A stretch of DNA of 64,000 nucleotides from Pseudoalteromonas rhizosphaerae (GTDB lineage Bacteria; Pseudomonadota; Gammaproteobacteria; Enterobacterales; Alteromonadaceae), in NCBI RefSeq assembly GCF_902498845.1, contig NZ_CABVLM010000005.1:124001-188000 (forward strand), read 5' to 3'. The translations under genes were made by a program, and so were the position numbers. This document shows, piece by piece, positions 9,547 to 18,598 of this stretch (positions are counted from its first letter, which is position 1; every line of letters begins with the position of its first letter). The notes beneath the pieces were generated by a model. The model did not search any database, was not told the DNA's origin, and saw nothing but the letters and a program-made list of their open reading frames with translations.

Positions 9547-10587
9547 CTAGCCGCCGAAATTATTTTTATCTTGTGCTTTAGCACGCGCTTCAGCATTGGT
9601 AACAACACCGTGATTCACTAAATTGATTAAACACTGATCCATGGTTTGCATACCATGCGATGCGCCAGTTTGAATCGACGAATACATTTGCGCAATTTTA
9701 TCTTCGCGGATAAGGTTACGGATCGCAGGCACTGCAATCATGATTTCATGTGCTGCGACTCGCCCGCCACCAATTTTTTTCAACAGGGTTTGTGAAATAA
9801 CTGCGCGTAATGACTCTGAAAGCATTGAGCGGATCATACTTTTTTCTTCACCAGGAAACACATCGATAATACGGTCAATGGTTTTCGGGGCTGACGTAGT
9901 ATGCAATGTACCAAATACTAAATGGCCGGTTTCAGCAGCAGTCATGGCAAGGCGAATAGTTTCTAAATCACGTAGCTCACCAACCAAAATTACGTCTGGA
10001 TCTTCACGTAAAGCACTGCGCAATGCATTAGAAAAACTATGCGTATCGCGATGCACTTCACGTTGATTAATCAACGACAGTTTATTGTCGTGCACAAACT
10101 CGATGGGATCTTCGATGGTTAAAATATGATGATGCTTGTGTTGATTTATATGATCCACCATCGCAGCCAATGTGGTCGATTTACCAGAGCCTGTAGGTCC
10201 TGTTACCAACACTAAACCACGCGGCGTATCTGAAATTGTTTTAAATATATCTGGCGCACCTAAATCATCAAGCGTCAGCACTTCACTGGGAATGGTACGA
10301 AATACAGCTGCGGGGCCTCGATTTGAGTTGAAGGCATTAACACGAAAACGTGCTAAGTTTGGCACTTCAAACGAAAAATCCACTTCAAGGTTTTGTTCAT
10401 AGTCCTTGCGTTGATTATCGTTCATAATATCGTAAACTAGGCTGTTAACATCTTTGTTTTCCAGCGCTGGTATATTAATACGTCGCACATCACCATCAAC
10501 ACGGATCATTGGCGCAACCCCTGATGATAAGTGTAAATCTGATGCTTTGTGCTGCACACTAAAGGCCAACAATTCGGTAATATCCAT
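9547..10587 (-). CDS. pilT: Type IV pilus retraction ATPase
   Basis: PilT depolymerises the pilus and drives twitching and DNA uptake. At 346 residues it is the family's usual length. Walker A G-P-T-G-S-G-K-S-T is at 130-138; Asp box, Walker B (D-V-I-L-V-G-E-L-R) and His box (G-T-L-H-T-T-S) follow, and the A-I-R-N-L-I-R-E motif needed for retraction is present near residue 268. Its ATG is only two bases from the possible yggS ATG on the other strand. Confidence 0.97.
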   Translation of the reverse strand: MDITELLAFSVQHKASDLHLSSGVAPMIRVDGDVRRINIPALENKDVNSLVYDIMNDNQRKDYEQNLEVDFSFEVPNLARFRVNAFNSNRGPAAVFRTIPSEVLTLDDLGAPDIFKTISDTPRGLVLVTGPTGSGKSTTLAAMVDHINQHKHHHILTIEDPIEFVHDNKLSLINQREVHRDTHSFSNALRSALREDPDVILVGELRDLETIRLAMTAAETGHLVFGTLHTTSAPKTIDRIIDVFPGEEKSMIRSMLSESLRAVISQTLLKKIGGGRVAAHEIMIAVPAIRNLIREDKIAQMYSSIQTGASHGMQTMDQCLINLVNHGVVTNAEARAKAQDKNNFGG

Positions 10588-10589
10588 TT

Positions 10590-11303
10590 ATGACTCCACA
10601 ACTAACTGATAATTATATGGTTACAATAGCAGAACGACTTAAGTCCGCCTATGCTAGAATTGCCTTAGCGGCAAAAAAATATCATCGTAATGAGCACGAT
10701 GTCTGCTTGTTGGCAGTATCAAAAACCAAACCTGCTGATTTCATTCTAGCGGCTTATCAACAAGGTCACCGAGAATTTGGTGAATCATACGTTCAAGAAG
10801 CTGTTGATAAAATAACCCAATTAGTAAATTATAGCGATATTGTTTGGCATTTCATTGGCCCTATTCAATCAAATAAAACCGCCCTTGTTGCCAGCCACTT
10901 TGATTGGGTGCAAAGTATTGAACGTGAAAAAATAGCGCAACGTTTAAACGATCAAAGGCCCGCAGATAAAGCCCCTATAAAAGTACTGATCCAAGTAAAT
11001 ATCAGCTTAGAGGACTCAAAATCAGGCTGCCACCCCGATAAACTTGCAAGCCTCGCTGAATTTATTCACCATTGCCCGCATTTAGAATTGCGTGGTGTCA
11101 TGGCAATCCCAGCAAAAACTGACGATCCACAGCAACAAATACAATATTTTGAGCAATTACGTGCTTGCTTTGATAGACTTAAAGCCCAATATCCTCAAAT
11201 AGACACCCTGTCGATGGGGATGAGTGGTGATGTCGAAGCTGCGATTGCAGCAGGCTCAACCATGGTACGCATCGGCACGGATATTTTTGGCCAACGAAGC
11301 TAA
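10590..11303 (+). CDS. yggS: YggS family PLP homeostasis protein
   Basis: YggS/PLPBP binds pyridoxal phosphate without known catalysis and balances PLP and amino-acid pools. The PLP lysine is in L-A-V-S-K-T-K-P, and the late motifs L-S-M-G-M-S-G-D and R-I-G-T-D-I-F-G are intact. Two starts are possible: ATG at 10590 (237 aa) or ATG at 10617 (228 aa). The second fits relatives better, which begin shortly before the A-E-R-L region. Neither has a strong ribosome site. It heads the operon-like order yggS-proC-yggT. Confidence 0.93.
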   Translation: MTPQLTDNYMVTIAERLKSAYARIALAAKKYHRNEHDVCLLAVSKTKPADFILAAYQQGHREFGESYVQEAVDKITQLVNYSDIVWHFIGPIQSNKTALVASHFDWVQSIEREKIAQRLNDQRPADKAPIKVLIQVNISLEDSKSGCHPDKLASLAEFIHHCPHLELRGVMAIPAKTDDPQQQIQYFEQLRACFDRLKAQYPQIDTLSMGMSGDVEAAIAAGSTMVRIGTDIFGQRS

Positions 11304-11318
11304 GGTGATAACTAAGAT

Positions 11319-12140
11319 ATGTCAGATAAAACAATTGCATTCATAGGCACAGGTAATATGAGCTACGCCATTATTGGCGGCATGGTAAAAAAAGGATTTG
11401 CTGCATCGAGTATTATTGCAACAAATCGTAACCAAGAAAAACTCGCTAAGGTAGCAGCGGATTTCGGGGTTAAAACCACCGCAGATAATAACCAAGCACT
11501 GCGCGATGCCGATGTTATTGTGTTGTCTGTAAAGCCGCAAATGATGGGTGATTTATGTCAATCATTTCAAGATTCGGGTATCGACTTTAGCGATAAGCTA
11601 TTTATTTCTGTCGCCGCAGGCTTAACGGTTAAGCGGTTACGTGAAATGCTCGGACAAGACGTTAAGATGGTACGTTGTATGCCAAATACCCCGTCTTTAT
11701 TAGGGCGCGGTGTATCAGGTTTATTTGGTGCCGGCGAAACCGAGCAAGAACACACTTTTGTGCAACAAGTATTTGAATGTACAGGTATTGCGGTATGGGT
11801 TGAGCAAGAGTCACAAATTAACGATGTTATTGCTGTTACGGGGTCATCACCGGCTTACTTTTTCTTATTTATGGAAGCCATAGAAGAAAAAGCCAAAGCA
11901 CTTGGCTTTAGCGATGAAGACGCACGTCGCTTAGTACAGCAAACAGCATTAGGTGCAGCTGAAATGGCACTATCTCAGCCTGAGATTAGTATTTCACAAT
12001 TGCGTGCTAATGTGACATCAAAAGGTGGCACCACGCATGCAGCTGTTGAACATTTAAAAGCACACGGTCTGACTAACACTGTCGCCGATGCAATGGATGC
12101 CTGTATTGCTCGCGCGGAACAAATGGAACAAGAACTTTAA
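11319..12140 (+). CDS. proC: Pyrroline-5-carboxylate reductase
   Basis: ProC reduces pyrroline-5-carboxylate to proline with NAD(P)H. The 273 residues cover the Rossmann motif (F-I-G-T-G-N-M near residue 8), the conserved V-R-C-M-P-N-T-P and the family signature around T-G-S-S-P-A-Y and the late S-K-G-G-T-T segment. It is 15 bp downstream of yggS and 57 bp upstream of yggT, an order typical of gammaproteobacteria. Confidence 0.97.
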   Translation: MSDKTIAFIGTGNMSYAIIGGMVKKGFAASSIIATNRNQEKLAKVAADFGVKTTADNNQALRDADVIVLSVKPQMMGDLCQSFQDSGIDFSDKLFISVAAGLTVKRLREMLGQDVKMVRCMPNTPSLLGRGVSGLFGAGETEQEHTFVQQVFECTGIAVWVEQESQINDVIAVTGSSPAYFFLFMEAIEEKAKALGFSDEDARRLVQQTALGAAEMALSQPEISISQLRANVTSKGGTTHAAVEHLKAHGLTNTVADAMDACIARAEQMEQEL

Positions 12141-12197
12141 AAGCACTTTGCTGCTTTTAGACCTATTTATGTTTAAGGTTTTTAATTAAGGTACGTT

Positions 12198-12731
12198 ATG
12201 AACGCCATGCAATTTTTAATAAGCACACTATTCGATCTATTTTTAATGGTCGTATTAATGCGCTTTTGGCTACAAGCCGCCAAGGCTGATTTTTACAATC
12301 CGTTGAGTCAGTTTGTGGTCAAAGCTACTTCATTTGCTGTTAATCCACTGCGTAAAATTATTCCAGGGTTAGGTGGCCTAGACTTAGCTTCGTTATTACT
12401 GGCGTTCATTGTCGCTGCTGCAAAAATTACTGCGCTGATATTTTTAGTAGGCGCGACATGGGAAGTTGGATTTGTACTTTTAAATGCGCTAGTAACGGTG
12501 ATTAAAGAAGGCTTAAACTTGTTGTTTTGGGTGTTAGTTATTCGCGCGTTATTAAGCTGGGTTAGCCAAGGCAACAATCCAGTAGAAGCGGTATTTCAGC
12601 AGCTAACTGAACCAATGTTAAGACCTATTCGTAAAGTGTTACCGCCACTGGGCGGCTTAGATCTATCAATTTTAGTGTTAATTATCGCACTGCAATTTGC
12701 CCAGTTTTTGTTTATGGATTTAGTCGGCTAA
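12198..12731 (+). CDS. yggT: YggT family membrane protein
   Basis: A 177-residue inner-membrane protein with two copies of the YGGT unit: each has a hydrophobic helix pair and the signature N-P-L-R-K-I-I-P-G-L-G-G-L-D-L in the first half and R-P-I-R-K-V-L-P-P-L-G-G-L-D-L in the second. Osmotic-shock tolerance has been proposed for the family, but the biochemical role is unclear. It follows proC and is itself followed by a strong hairpin terminator at 12747-12770. Confidence 0.93.
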   Translation: MNAMQFLISTLFDLFLMVVLMRFWLQAAKADFYNPLSQFVVKATSFAVNPLRKIIPGLGGLDLASLLLAFIVAAAKITALIFLVGATWEVGFVLLNALVTVIKEGLNLLFWVLVIRALLSWVSQGNNPVEAVFQQLTEPMLRPIRKVLPPLGGLDLSILVLIIALQFAQFLFMDLVG

Positions 12732-12746
12732 CCTTATCATTAACAC

Positions 12747-12770
12747 AGAGGCCTACTAGGCCTCTTTTTT
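12747..12770 (+). terminator. Rho-independent terminator after yggT
   Basis: A perfect 8-bp stem, AGAGGCCT against AGGCCTCT, with a three-base loop and a run of six T immediately after. It ends the yggS-proC-yggT transcript just 11 bases before the next ATG. Confidence 0.85.
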
Positions 12771-12781
12771 AAGAGTCATTT

Positions 12782-13225
12782 ATGAAAAAGCTCGCAAGTA
12801 TTTTATTTTTTGCACTGGCAGGCATTACCTTTAGTGCTCACAGTGAACAAATGCAAGGCGCACAATACAAAGAACTCGGCCCATGGCAAGTACATTACAT
12901 TGCATTTCCGTCAACCTTTATTCAACCACAAATAGCTAAAACCTATGGCCTAGAACGTAGTGGTTATAAGGGCATTGTAAATATTTCAATCCTTAAAAAA
13001 GATACTGATGCCACAGCGCAAACTGCCATTCTTAAAGGCACTGCTAAAAACCTACTTGGTAATAAGCAAACCTTGGAATTCAAAGAAGTCATCGAAGGCG
13101 ATGCAATTTATTACCTCGCGCAAGTTGATTTTACTAACGAAGAAATTCTGCGCTTTGAAATTGAAATACAACAAGGTAATCAATTTCAAAAGCTGCAGTT
13201 CCAGCAAAAATTTTACGTAGATTAA
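12782..13225 (+). CDS. DUF4426 periplasmic protein
   Basis: A 147-residue protein with a clear Sec signal peptide (M-K-K-L, hydrophobic stretch, cleavage after a S-A-H-S-type site near residue 21). The mature part matches DUF4426 by its early G-P-W-x-V-H-Y-I-A-F-x-S-T-F segment and Y-G-L-E-R-S. This family is regularly found between yggT and rdgB in gammaproteobacteria; its function is unknown. It is three bases upstream of rdgB, so likely cotranscribed. Confidence 0.85.
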   Translation: MKKLASILFFALAGITFSAHSEQMQGAQYKELGPWQVHYIAFPSTFIQPQIAKTYGLERSGYKGIVNISILKKDTDATAQTAILKGTAKNLLGNKQTLEFKEVIEGDAIYYLAQVDFTNEEILRFEIEIQQGNQFQKLQFQQKFYVD

Positions 13226-13228
13226 TTC

Positions 13229-13828
13229 ATGAAAAAAACTTTAGTGTTAGCCACTGGCAATCCGGGTAAGGTCAACGAATTGGCGCAAATGCTAAACCCG
13301 CTTGAAATAAACGTTGTGCCACAAAGCGATTTTAACGTGCCAGAAGTAGCAGAAACAGGCACCACCTTTGTTGAAAACGCTATTATCAAAGCTCGCCATG
13401 CTGCAAAAATAACGGGGCTACCAGCTATTGCTGACGACTCAGGGTTAGAGGTTGATGGCCTTAACGGCGCCCCTGGCGTTTACTCAGCTCGCTATGCCGG
13501 AGAAGGCGCTAGCGATCAAGATAATATTGATAAATTATTAAGCGAACTTGCTAACAACCCTAACCGCAGTGCGCGCTTTTGGTGTGTGCTGGTATTAATG
13601 CGTCATGCTGATGACCCTACTCCACTGATTTGCAGTGCTAGCTGGGAAGGACAAATTACGCAAAGCCAAGATGGCCAAGGTGGTTTTGGTTACGACCCTA
13701 TTTTTTATGTGCCAGAACTTGAATGCACCAGTGCGCAACTGACTAAACAGCAAAAAAATGCAGTAAGCCATCGTGGTCAGGCATTACAACGTTTATTGTC
13801 TGAGCTTAAGCTCAAAGGCGGCCTGTGA
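13229..13828 (+). CDS. rdgB: dITP/XTP pyrophosphatase
   Basis: RdgB hydrolyses non-canonical purine nucleoside triphosphates so they are not built into DNA. At 199 residues it has the expected length. Seen motifs are the N-terminal A-T-G-N-P-G-K-V, the A-D-D-S-G-L-E-V catalytic stretch, [15 protein letters not shown] and the closing S-H-R-G-Q-A. The stop overlaps the hemW start by four bases, which indicates translational coupling. Confidence 0.97.
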   Translation: MKKTLVLATGNPGKVNELAQMLNPLEINVVPQSDFNVPEVAETGTTFVENAIIKARHAAKITGLPAIADDSGLEVDGLNGAPGVYSARYAGEGASDQDNIDKLLSELANNPNRSARFWCVLVLMRHADDPTPLICSASWEGQITQSQDGQGGFGYDPIFYVPELECTSAQLTKQQKNAVSHRGQALQRLLSELKLKGGL

Positions 13829-14961
13829 ATTTACCACCATTAAGTTTATATGTGCACGTCCCTTGGTGTGTGCAAAAGTGCCCGTATTGTGATTTTAATA
13901 GTCACGGTCAAAAAGGTGAGATCCCTGAAAAGGAATATGTGCAGCATTTAATTGATGATTTAAAAACCGATCTGCACTTAGTGCAAGGACGTAAAATTCA
14001 TTCAATCTTTATCGGTGGTGGCACGCCTAGCTTATTAACCGGTGAGGCCTACGTTAATTTATTAACGGCGGTGGATTCATTAATTGGCCTGAGTGAAAAC
14101 TGCGAAATCACCTTAGAAGCCAACCCGGGCACGGTTGAAACTGGCCGCTTTAAAGAATACGTAGCTGCTGGCATTAATCGTATTTCGATTGGCGTGCAAA
14201 GCATGCAAAATGACAAGCTTAAAGCACTTGGCCGTATTCATGGTGCCGATGAAGCCATTTATGCTGCAGAGCAAGCCCATGAAGCAGGCTTAAACAGCTT
14301 TAATTTGGATTTAATGCATGGCTTACCTGGGCAATCATTAGATGATGCACTTGATGATTTAAAAAAAGTGATTGCCTTAAATCCACCACATATCTCTTGG
14401 TATCAACTCACTATTGAGGCTAATACACAGTTTGCCTCTAAGCCACCAATATTACCAGCTGATGATATTTTGTGGGATATTCAAGAGCAAGGCCAAGCCC
14501 TACTTGCAGAAGCTGGCTACCAGCAATATGAAATATCTGGCTATGCAAAACCTGGCTACCAATGTCAACACAACCTAAATTATTGGCGCTTCGGCGACTA
14601 TTTAGGCATTGGATGCGGTTCCCATGGTAAGGTAACTGACGCTAAAACAGGTATCATCACGCGTACTGAAAAAGTAAAACATCCTCGTGGATACATGGAT
14701 TTAGCAAAGCCCTATTTATTTAAACAGTGGCAAGTTGAGCAACATGACTTACCGTTTGAATTTTTTATGAATCGCTTACGGTTATTTGAACCCTGCCCAA
14801 TTAATGATTTTACAGCATTAACACAATTACCACTGCAAAGTCAGGCTGATGCGCTACAGCAAGCAGTCGTTAAGGGCTTGCTTGAGCAAACGGATAGTCA
14901 TTGGCAGGTAAGTCAAAAAGGTCATCGTTTTTTAAATGATCTACTAGAGTTATTTGTGTAA
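13825..14961 (+). CDS. hemW: HemW-type radical SAM heme chaperone
   Basis: HemW is a radical SAM relative of coproporphyrinogen dehydrogenase HemN and is thought to deliver heme to membrane proteins, not to make porphyrin. The 4Fe-4S motif is [10 protein letters not shown] near residue 15, followed by F-I-G-G-G-T-P-S and G-V-Q-S-M. The protein is 378 residues, like E. coli HemW. GTG is the start and overlaps rdgB by four bases. Confidence 0.95.
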   Translation: MNLPPLSLYVHVPWCVQKCPYCDFNSHGQKGEIPEKEYVQHLIDDLKTDLHLVQGRKIHSIFIGGGTPSLLTGEAYVNLLTAVDSLIGLSENCEITLEANPGTVETGRFKEYVAAGINRISIGVQSMQNDKLKALGRIHGADEAIYAAEQAHEAGLNSFNLDLMHGLPGQSLDDALDDLKKVIALNPPHISWYQLTIEANTQFASKPPILPADDILWDIQEQGQALLAEAGYQQYEISGYAKPGYQCQHNLNYWRFGDYLGIGCGSHGKVTDAKTGIITRTEKVKHPRGYMDLAKPYLFKQWQVEQHDLPFEFFMNRLRLFEPCPINDFTALTQLPLQSQADALQQAVVKGLLEQTDSHWQVSQKGHRFLNDLLELFV

Positions 14962-15043
14962 TTGTCAGTCAAGCACTGGTAATTACTCATTTTAATAATA
15001 ATTAATAACCTTCAACAGGTTTCTAACAACAAAAAGGGAAAAC

Positions 15044-16876
15044 ATGCGTAAACTTACTTTTATCGCCGCAGCCGTGAGTATTGCACTGCTAAGTGGTTGC
15101 CAGCAAACACCAGAGCAAAAAACCACGCCAACTGTACAAACACAACCTGTACAAAGTGAAATAGACAAAGCCAATGCATTTTTCGAAGATACCTTTAACC
15201 GTGATGTAATGAGCAGCCCTGTTTATCAAACATACATGGGTATCAAACAAGACTACGACAAATGGGATGACGGTAGCGAAGCGCGCGTACTGAAAGATCA
15301 TCAACAAACAAAAGATGATTTAGTGGCATTAAACGCTATTAACCGCGAACTCCTAGATGACACCACAAAAGTTAGTTATGACCTTAAAAAGCAAGACCTT
15401 GAAAACAGCATTGCTGATTTTAAATGGCGCTATCATAACTACCCAGTGAACCAAATGTTTGGTACTCACTCGATGATCCCGGCCTTTTTAATCAACCAAC
15501 ACCAGATTTCTGATGTTACCGATGCCAAAGCCTATATCTCGCGTTTAAATGGCGTAACCACGGTTATTGATCAACTGATCACCGATTTAGAAGTACGTGC
15601 TGATAAAGGCATTATCGCTCCTAAATTTGTATTCCCACATGTGATTGATTCAAGCAAAAATATCATTCACGGTGCGCCATTTGAACAAGGTGATGATTCC
15701 ACCTTACTTGCCGACTTTAAACGTAAAGTTGCTAAGCTTGAAATTGCTCAAGCTGATAAAGACGCATTGATCAGCGATGCTGAGAAAGCCCTTAAAGCGG
15801 CTGTAAAACCTTCTTACTCTAAGTTGATTAATTATTTAGCACAGCTTGAAAAACGTGCTGATGATCGTGATGGTGCTTGGAAATTTCCTGATGGCGAAGC
15901 GTTTTACAACAACGCATTAGCGCGCACGACTACTACTGATTTAACGGCTAAAGAAATCCACACCATCGGTTTAGCTGAAGTATCTCGTATTCATGACGAA
16001 ATGCGCCAAATCAAAGAAAAAGTTGGCTTTAAAGGCGATTTAAAAGCCTTTATGCAGTTTATGAAAACCGATAAGCAATTTTACTTACCTAATACTGAAG
16101 CAGGTAAGCAGCAATACCTTGACGAAGCCACGGCACTTATTAACACCATGAAATCACGCTTGGATGAGCTATTCATTGTTAAGCCTAAAGCCGACATGAT
16201 TGTTAAGCGTGTTGAAGCATTCCGTGAAAAAGCGGCTGGTAAAGCATTCTACCAACAGCCTGCACCAGATGGTTCACGCCCGGGTGTTTACTACGCTAAC
16301 CTTTACGACATGGAAGCAATGCCAACGTATCAAATGGAAGCGCTGGCTTATCACGAGGGTATTCCAGGTCACCACATGCAAATTGCAATTTCGCAAGAGC
16401 TTGAAGGCGTGCCTAAGTTCCGTAAATTCGGTGGCTACACAGCCTATATCGAAGGTTGGGGCTTGTACTCAGAGTTATTACCAAAAGAAATGGGCATGTA
16501 TGCAGACCCTTATTCTGACTTTGGCCGTCTATCGATGGAACTATGGCGTGCATGTCGCTTAGTGGTTGATACTGGTATCCACGAAATGAAGTGGACTCGC
16601 CAACAGGGTATTGATTACTACGTAAATAACACGCCAAACGCGACGTCTGACGGCGTTAAAATGGTTGAACGTCACATTGTAATGCCTTCGCAAGCAACTG
16701 CTTACAAAGTAGGTATGCTGAAGATTTTAGAACTTCGTGAAGCTGCCAAGGTTAAACTAGGCGATAAGTTTGATATTCGCCAATTCCACGATGTAGTACT
16801 TAAAAATGGCGCAGTGCCACTAAACGTACTTGAAAACTTTGTTGATGAGTGGGTTGCAAGCAAACTAGCAGCTTAA
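15044..16876 (+). CDS. DUF885 family lipoprotein, probable metallopeptidase
   Basis: A 610-residue protein with a lipoprotein signal (lipobox L-L-S-G-C, Cys at residue 19) and the DUF885 body. The zinc site is readable: H-E-G-I-P-G-H-H in the H-E-x-x-P-G-H form, then Y-I-E-G-W-G-L-Y-S-E with the downstream glutamate. Families with this pattern behave as carboxypeptidase-like peptidases, so envelope peptide degradation is a reasonable inference. It stands alone, closed by a terminator at 16901-16926. Confidence 0.88.
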   Translation: MRKLTFIAAAVSIALLSGCQQTPEQKTTPTVQTQPVQSEIDKANAFFEDTFNRDVMSSPVYQTYMGIKQDYDKWDDGSEARVLKDHQQTKDDLVALNAINRELLDDTTKVSYDLKKQDLENSIADFKWRYHNYPVNQMFGTHSMIPAFLINQHQISDVTDAKAYISRLNGVTTVIDQLITDLEVRADKGIIAPKFVFPHVIDSSKNIIHGAPFEQGDDSTLLADFKRKVAKLEIAQADKDALISDAEKALKAAVKPSYSKLINYLAQLEKRADDRDGAWKFPDGEAFYNNALARTTTTDLTAKEIHTIGLAEVSRIHDEMRQIKEKVGFKGDLKAFMQFMKTDKQFYLPNTEAGKQQYLDEATALINTMKSRLDELFIVKPKADMIVKRVEAFREKAAGKAFYQQPAPDGSRPGVYYANLYDMEAMPTYQMEALAYHEGIPGHHMQIAISQELEGVPKFRKFGGYTAYIEGWGLYSELLPKEMGMYADPYSDFGRLSMELWRACRLVVDTGIHEMKWTRQQGIDYYVNNTPNATSDGVKMVERHIVMPSQATAYKVGMLKILELREAAKVKLGDKFDIRQFHDVVLKNGAVPLNVLENFVDEWVASKLAA

Positions 16877-16900
16877 GCATCCTTACTTTATAACATATAC

Positions 16901-16926
16901 AAAGGCCGTATCTACGGCCTTTTTTA
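16901..16926. terminator. Rho-independent terminator after DUF885 gene
   Basis: Hairpin GGCCGT-ATCT-ACGGCC flanked by AAA on the left and six T on the right, 25 bases after the stop codon. Confidence 0.85.
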
Positions 16927-17014
16927 TTGCCTGAAAGATAGATAAACACTTGACCAACAAGTGCTTTACGCTAGGATAAAGCAATTGATATACACGTAAC
17001 GTATAGGATTAACA

Positions 17015-17713
17015 ATGGATACATGTATCAGTCAACTAAATCAACAGATGCAGCAGCATCAGTTGCAAGCCATTGTTGATAGCTTTGCCAGTTTATCTAC
17101 AATACAACAAGCCATGCAGTTACAGCACTTATATAGCAGTGCGCAACGCATGAGTGTAAAATATACTTATCTGCAAAATATCGCCACACGCATATTAACT
17201 CAACACTCGCTACCAACAGCCATCATCAGTCAGCTAAATAATACCGACCAATTAAGTTTTTTTACCCCTGGTCTAAAGTTCAATCATGGTTTTACACAAC
17301 AAAACCAACAGCAGCAAAATGTATTGCACCGCTTATTTAGCGAGTGTAGTGAGGCTAAATTACCGTTTAATTATGTACGTTCACTGATGCTATTTGAAAG
17401 TAACGAAAACTTGTTGCAAGCATTAGCGCAAGTTAATGATATCGGGCTGACCCCAGTTGCTAGTTACATTGCAAACAACCCAGCTCAACACAGCTTACCA
17501 AAGCATGAATTTTCGGCCTTGCTGGCATTAATGGAAGTTGAGTTTAAACAAAATCAGGGCAATATAAACACTGCCGCATTCTTAAAAGCCTTACTCACGT
17601 TATCTCAAACAAGCCCAGACAAGCCACTCAGTGACTATAAAATACTGCTCAGTGGCGCTTACTTACGCTGTAAAACAGAACAAGTTGAGCGCTACCTTGT
17701 ACAACATAAATAA
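17015..17713 (+). CDS. Hypothetical cytoplasmic protein (232 aa)
   Basis: I do not recognise a family. The 232-residue protein is rich in Gln, Leu and Ser, mostly helical by composition, and has no signal peptide or membrane segment. A Q-Q-N-Q-Q-Q-Q-N-type run lies near residue 95. It ends two bases before the convergent SIMPL-domain gene. Composition matches the surrounding core chromosome, so a lineage-specific resident gene is likely. Confidence 0.6.
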   Translation: MDTCISQLNQQMQQHQLQAIVDSFASLSTIQQAMQLQHLYSSAQRMSVKYTYLQNIATRILTQHSLPTAIISQLNNTDQLSFFTPGLKFNHGFTQQNQQQQNVLHRLFSECSEAKLPFNYVRSLMLFESNENLLQALAQVNDIGLTPVASYIANNPAQHSLPKHEFSALLALMEVEFKQNQGNINTAAFLKALLTLSQTSPDKPLSDYKILLSGAYLRCKTEQVERYLVQHK

Positions 17714-17715
17714 TA

Positions 17716-18432
17716 TTAATCAGATAAATAATATTCAACGCTGGTTACAACTCGCACTTTTTTGATCTGCGGAGTGTTTGAATCGCGGTCGATTATACTA
17801 AACTGCCCTTGTCTTGCGGTGCGGATTTTACCTAGTTTTGACTGTGAGTCCTTGGCAAATTTTAATGCCACTTCGCGAGCTTTTTCGGTGGCTTCTTGCA
17901 CCATTGCTGGTTTTATATCGTTTAGCCCAGAGAACAAATATTCAATGCGGGTTTCATAGTTATCTTGCACAATCGCAATACCTTGTTTGGCTAGCTGGCC
18001 CACCTTAGTTAAAGCATTTTGCACTTTATCAGGCTGCTGCGAATACACGGTAATATTTGCGCGGGCAATATAGCGAAACTGTTGATTTTCAGAGCCATAT
18101 TCGCGCGCTTGTTTATCAACAATTGATTGCCTACCTTGACTGATCTCTTGTTCATCAAAGCCATGCAGTTTTAAAAAAGCGATCACTGCGGCATTTTTCT
18201 GCTCAACCCGTTCAACTAACTTTTCGAGGTCATTGTCAGCATCACTAAATTGTACCGGCCAGATCACTGTATCAGCAGTTACTTCACGCTCTGCTAATCC
18301 TTTAACCTCAACCGTGCGTTCCATATTTTTTACATCAAGCGCTGCTGATTTTAAAATCCATCCGCAGCCAAGTATAGCGACACTCAATACAGCTGCGCCA
18401 AGCAACTGGTAATATCCATTTGGTTTATTCAT
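17716..18432 (-). CDS. SIMPL domain (DUF541) periplasmic protein
   Basis: A 238-residue protein with an N-terminal membrane anchor or signal segment (residues ~8-30) and a SIMPL domain: the early V-E-V-K-G-L-A-E-R-E-V-T-A-D signature, a central Y-I-A-R-A-N-I-T-V and the A-x-x-x-A-x-E-V-A-L-K-F-A helix. Members related to YggE/Omp28 are linked to envelope or oxidative stress; the precise role is unknown. It is divergent from patZ with ~166 bp between. Confidence 0.88.
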   Translation of the reverse strand: MNKPNGYYQLLGAAVLSVAILGCGWILKSAALDVKNMERTVEVKGLAEREVTADTVIWPVQFSDADNDLEKLVERVEQKNAAVIAFLKLHGFDEQEISQGRQSIVDKQAREYGSENQQFRYIARANITVYSQQPDKVQNALTKVGQLAKQGIAIVQDNYETRIEYLFSGLNDIKPAMVQEATEKAREVALKFAKDSQSKLGKIRTARQGQFSIIDRDSNTPQIKKVRVVTSVEYYLSD

Positions 18433-18598
18433 TTAATGATCCTTTGATAATAATCAATTATATGTGGTTATGATGCTCGAAAAATCAACCTAAACAGGTT
18501 ACATTGAGCATATACTCAAACCACCTCAAGATGCGAGCGTCGTTAGCAAAAAGATTATATCACCTCGCTAGAAAACAAATAACCCGCAAGGAAAGACC

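Noticed and set aside
13008..13220. 70-codon plus-strand frame inside DUF4426
   Set aside because: It lies fully inside a well-supported gene in another frame, with no ribosome site.
18433..18598. Possible dispersed repeat upstream of patZ (inverted AACCT/AGGTT and a TGAGCATATACTCA motif)
   Set aside because: I saw no second copy in the window, so a repeat family cannot be supported from this sequence.
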